16,551 bases of DNA from assembly GCA_030620735.1 (NCBI GenBank), contig JAUXDV010000012.1:1-16551 (forward strand), given 5' to 3'. Within the stretch, counting starts at the first letter, position 1; each line of letters opens with the position of its first letter. This stretch comes from Gammaproteobacteria bacterium (GTDB taxonomy: Bacteria; Pseudomonadota; Gammaproteobacteria; Chromatiales; Chromatiaceae). Shown here in pieces: positions 14,927-16,551 of this stretch. The translations under genes were made by a program, and so were the position numbers. A model generated the notes under the pieces. That model had not been told where the DNA came from, did not search any database, and worked only from the letters and a program-made list of their open reading frames with translations.

Positions 14927-15132
14927 AAAGTTTGCAGTTATCAGTCTTCAGCTAAAAAAGGGATTCACGTGTCATTCCGGCGAAGGCCGGAATCTATAGA
15001 ATCGACCACTTACAGATCGAGAAATGGATTCCGGCTAACAACATGCCGGAATGACGGAGTTTAGCCAGAGACTCAGGAGAAAGAATGTTGTTGTTTTTTA
15101 CTGCAAACTGATGACTGACGACTGCAAACTTT
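14927..15132. repeat. outer inverted repeat filling the hom to RpfE-like gap
   Basis: AAAGTTTGCAGT (14927-14938) is the exact reverse complement of 15121-15132. Pairing extends inward so that 14927-14951 matches 15108-15132 at 22 of 25 positions. The right arm also contains ACTGCAAACT twice (15100-15109 and 15121-15130). The arms end 3 bases from the hom stop and 7 bases from the start of the RpfE-like gene. It may be a mobile or recombining element; a transcript-ending role for hom is possible. Confidence 0.65.
14971..15055. repeat. REP-like double hairpin (GTCATTCCGGC...GCCGGAATGAC)
   Basis: GTCATTCCGGC (14971-14981) and GCCGGAATGAC (15045-15055) are exact inverted ends. Each half also folds on itself: ATTCCGGC (14974-14981) with 14986-14993 over a 4-base loop, and 15028-15035 with 15045-15052 over a 9-base loop. 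GCCGGAATC (14986-14994) matches GATTCCGGC (15027-15035). This form resembles the GTCATTCCCGCG-type repeat that I recall as widespread in proteobacteria. It sits inside the outer repeat. Confidence 0.75.
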
Positions 15133-15135
15133 GTT

Positions 15136-16443
15136 TCAACGCAAATGCTCCATACGGATGCGCACAACCTCGCCTTCCACGACATCCAGCGACTCCAGCT
15201 GCCGGATGGTTTCATTCATGACTTTCTCACGCATGTGGTGGGTCAGCATCACCAGCGGCACCCGGCCATTTTCACTGTGGGACTCATACTGGTGCATCGC
15301 CTCGATACTGATGCCGGCATTCGCCAGCAGCGTAGAGATCTCGGCCATCACGCCGGGAACATCACTGACACTGAGCCGCAGGTAATAGGATGTTTCAATC
15401 TCATCCATGGAGACTACCGGAATATCCTCTATCGCACCGTCCTGAAACCCCTGGCAAGGAACGCGGCTCTCAGGACAATCCATGGTGCGTGCAACATCGA
15501 TGATGTCTGCAACCACGGCAGAGGCAGTCGGCAATGAGCCGGCACCGGCGCCATAATAGAGGGTCGGTCCGACCATATCGCTCTTGACCAGCACGGCATT
15601 CATGACCCCATCGACATTCGCCAGCAGCCGCCCTTCGGGAATCAGGGTGGGATGCACACGCAATTCGACACCGGCATCGGTGCGCTTGGTGATCCCAAGA
15701 TGTTTGATGCGATAGCCGAGTTCACCGGCATAGGTGACGTCGCGGGGTTCGATCTTTGTGATGCCCTCGGTAGATGTCTCATCAAATTTTAGCGGCATGC
15801 CGAAAGCCAGGGAAGCCATGATCGCCAGCTTGTGCGCCGCATCGATTCCCTCTACATCGAAAGTCGGGTCGACCTCGGCGTAACCCAGCTCCTGCGCCTC
15901 TTTCAGCACATCAGCAAATTCGCGTCCCTTGTCGCGCATCTCCGAGAGGATGAAATTTCCCGTGCCGTTGATGATGCCTGCGATCCACTCGATGCGGTTG
16001 GCAGCCAGCCCCTCGCGCAGCGCCTTGATAATCGGAATGCCGCCGGCTACCGCCGCCTCAAAGGCGACCGTGACGCCTTTGTCGCGCGCGGCCGCAAAAA
16101 TCTCTTCTCCATGCGTGGCGATCAGCGCCTTGTTGGCAGTCACGACATGCTTGCCATGACGAATCGCCTCGAGAACGAACTCGCGCGCCGGAGAGTATCC
16201 GCCAATCAACTCGACCACAATATCCACATCGGGATCGGAAAGCACTTGTTGCGCATCATCATAAACTGTGACATCTTCGATGCCATCCAGCAGTTGCGGA
16301 TCATAGTTTTTAGCTGCGGCGCAGGTAACACGCAGCTCGCAACCAGTGCGTCTGCTAATCTCTTCAGCATTGCGCACCAGCACATTCAGGGTTCCACCAC
16401 CGACTGTTCCCAGTCCAAGCAGACCGATATTTACTCTCTTCAA
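15136..16443 (-). CDS. hom: homoserine dehydrogenase with C-terminal ACT domain
   Basis: The enzyme reduces aspartate semialdehyde to homoserine for threonine and methionine synthesis. The NAD(P)-binding GLGTVG is at residues 10-15, HVVTANKALIA carries the conserved Lys, and AAVAGGIPIIKALREGL, NGTGNFI and YAEVDPTFDVEGIDAAHK form the catalytic core. The ACT domain (about 350-430, YYLRLSVSDVPGVMAEISTL) suggests feedback control by threonine. The length of 435 matches the single-function form. The start is TTG, preceded by AGGGGAAG at good spacing; an in-frame TAG four codons upstream rules out a longer start. TTGACT (16488-16493 on the minus strand) may be a -35, but no convincing -10 is seen. 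thrC does not follow. Confidence 0.97.
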   Translation of the reverse strand: MKRVNIGLLGLGTVGGGTLNVLVRNAEEISRRTGCELRVTCAAAKNYDPQLLDGIEDVTVYDDAQQVLSDPDVDIVVELIGGYSPAREFVLEAIRHGKHVVTANKALIATHGEEIFAAARDKGVTVAFEAAVAGGIPIIKALREGLAANRIEWIAGIINGTGNFILSEMRDKGREFADVLKEAQELGYAEVDPTFDVEGIDAAHKLAIMASLAFGMPLKFDETSTEGITKIEPRDVTYAGELGYRIKHLGITKRTDAGVELRVHPTLIPEGRLLANVDGVMNAVLVKSDMVGPTLYYGAGAGSLPTASAVVADIIDVARTMDCPESRVPCQGFQDGAIEDIPVVSMDEIETSYYLRLSVSDVPGVMAEISTLLANAGISIEAMHQYESHSENGRVPLVMLTHHMREKVMNETIRQLESLDVVEGEVVRIRMEHLR

Positions 16444-16510
16444 CGTCTTCCCCTAGGATCCTTGATTCACTAAAACGCTTGCAAATGAGTCAAGTTTTAA
16501 AAGAATCTCT

Positions 16511-16551
16511 CGCTAAGAACGCAAAGGACGCAAAGATTTTTCTTGGCGGTC
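16511..16551. repeat. partial dispersed-type repeat (CGCTAAGA...TCTTGGCG)
   Basis: CGCTAAGA (16511-16518) and TCTTGGCG (16541-16548) are inverted at 7 of 8 positions. They flank two tandem copies of ACGCAAAG (16519-16526 and 16528-16535). From memory, AAGAACGCAAAGGACGCAAAG strings recur between genes in many bacterial genomes. The unit runs to the window end and may continue beyond it. Nothing else is seen upstream of hom. Confidence 0.55.

Noticed and set aside
14927..15132. CRISPR array between hom and the RpfE-like gene
   Set aside because: The repeats are inverted rather than direct and evenly spaced, and no spacers or cas genes are present.
15832..16473. 213-codon plus-strand open frame opposite hom
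   Set aside because: Antisense shadow of hom with no domain-like pattern.

Overview
The window reads as chromosomal DNA of a gammaproteobacterium. The evidence is the near-canonical block rlmN-pilW/pilF-rodZ-hisS-yfgM-bamB-der, a class A PBP1B with a linked TPR lipoprotein, and an RpfE-like protein next to homoserine dehydrogenase. Gene content and base composition would suit a Chromatiales or sulfur-oxidising-symbiont type lineage, but I cannot place it more precisely without a search.

Left part (1-3267), plus strand. The 3' end of an iron-sulfur L-serine dehydratase gene (sdaA, cut by the window start) is followed by an accessory stretch. It holds a 172-bp MITE-like element with 12-bp terminal inverted repeats, a Phd/VapC toxin-antitoxin pair with an 18-bp operator-like palindrome, a HicA/HicB pair with a promoter overlapped by two 11-bp tandem operator-like boxes, another inverted repeat, and what looks like the decayed remnant of a third toxin-antitoxin-like gene pair. 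It ends against der, which points the opposite way.

Middle part (3268-13794), minus strand. Nine genes run in one direction with overlaps or short gaps: mrcB (PBP1B), an lpoP-like TPR lipoprotein, rlmN, pilW/pilF-like, rodZ, hisS, yfgM, bamB, der. They combine peptidoglycan synthesis and its probable lipoprotein activator, cell shape (RodZ), outer-membrane protein assembly (BamB), periplasmic chaperoning at the translocon (YfgM), a type IV pilus pilotin-like lipoprotein, and translation/ribosome functions (RlmN, HisS, Der). ispG, usually between rodZ and hisS, is absent, and rodZ is instead translationally coupled to hisS. The PilW-like protein is short for its family. PBP1B carries a histone-H1-like Lys/Arg-rich cytoplasmic tail.

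Right part (13795-16551), minus strand. hom (homoserine dehydrogenase with ACT domain) is followed by a nested palindromic repeat, two REP-like hairpins inside a longer inverted repeat, which fills almost the whole gap to an RpfE-like gene of unknown function. thrC, often next to hom, is not here. The window ends in a partial dispersed-type repeat upstream of hom.

I found no rRNA or tRNA gene, no CRISPR array and no transposase gene. No feature amounts to a clearly new system. The best leads are the toxin-antitoxin scar region, the LpoP-like/PBP1B pair with its unusual tail, and the repeat elements at gene borders.
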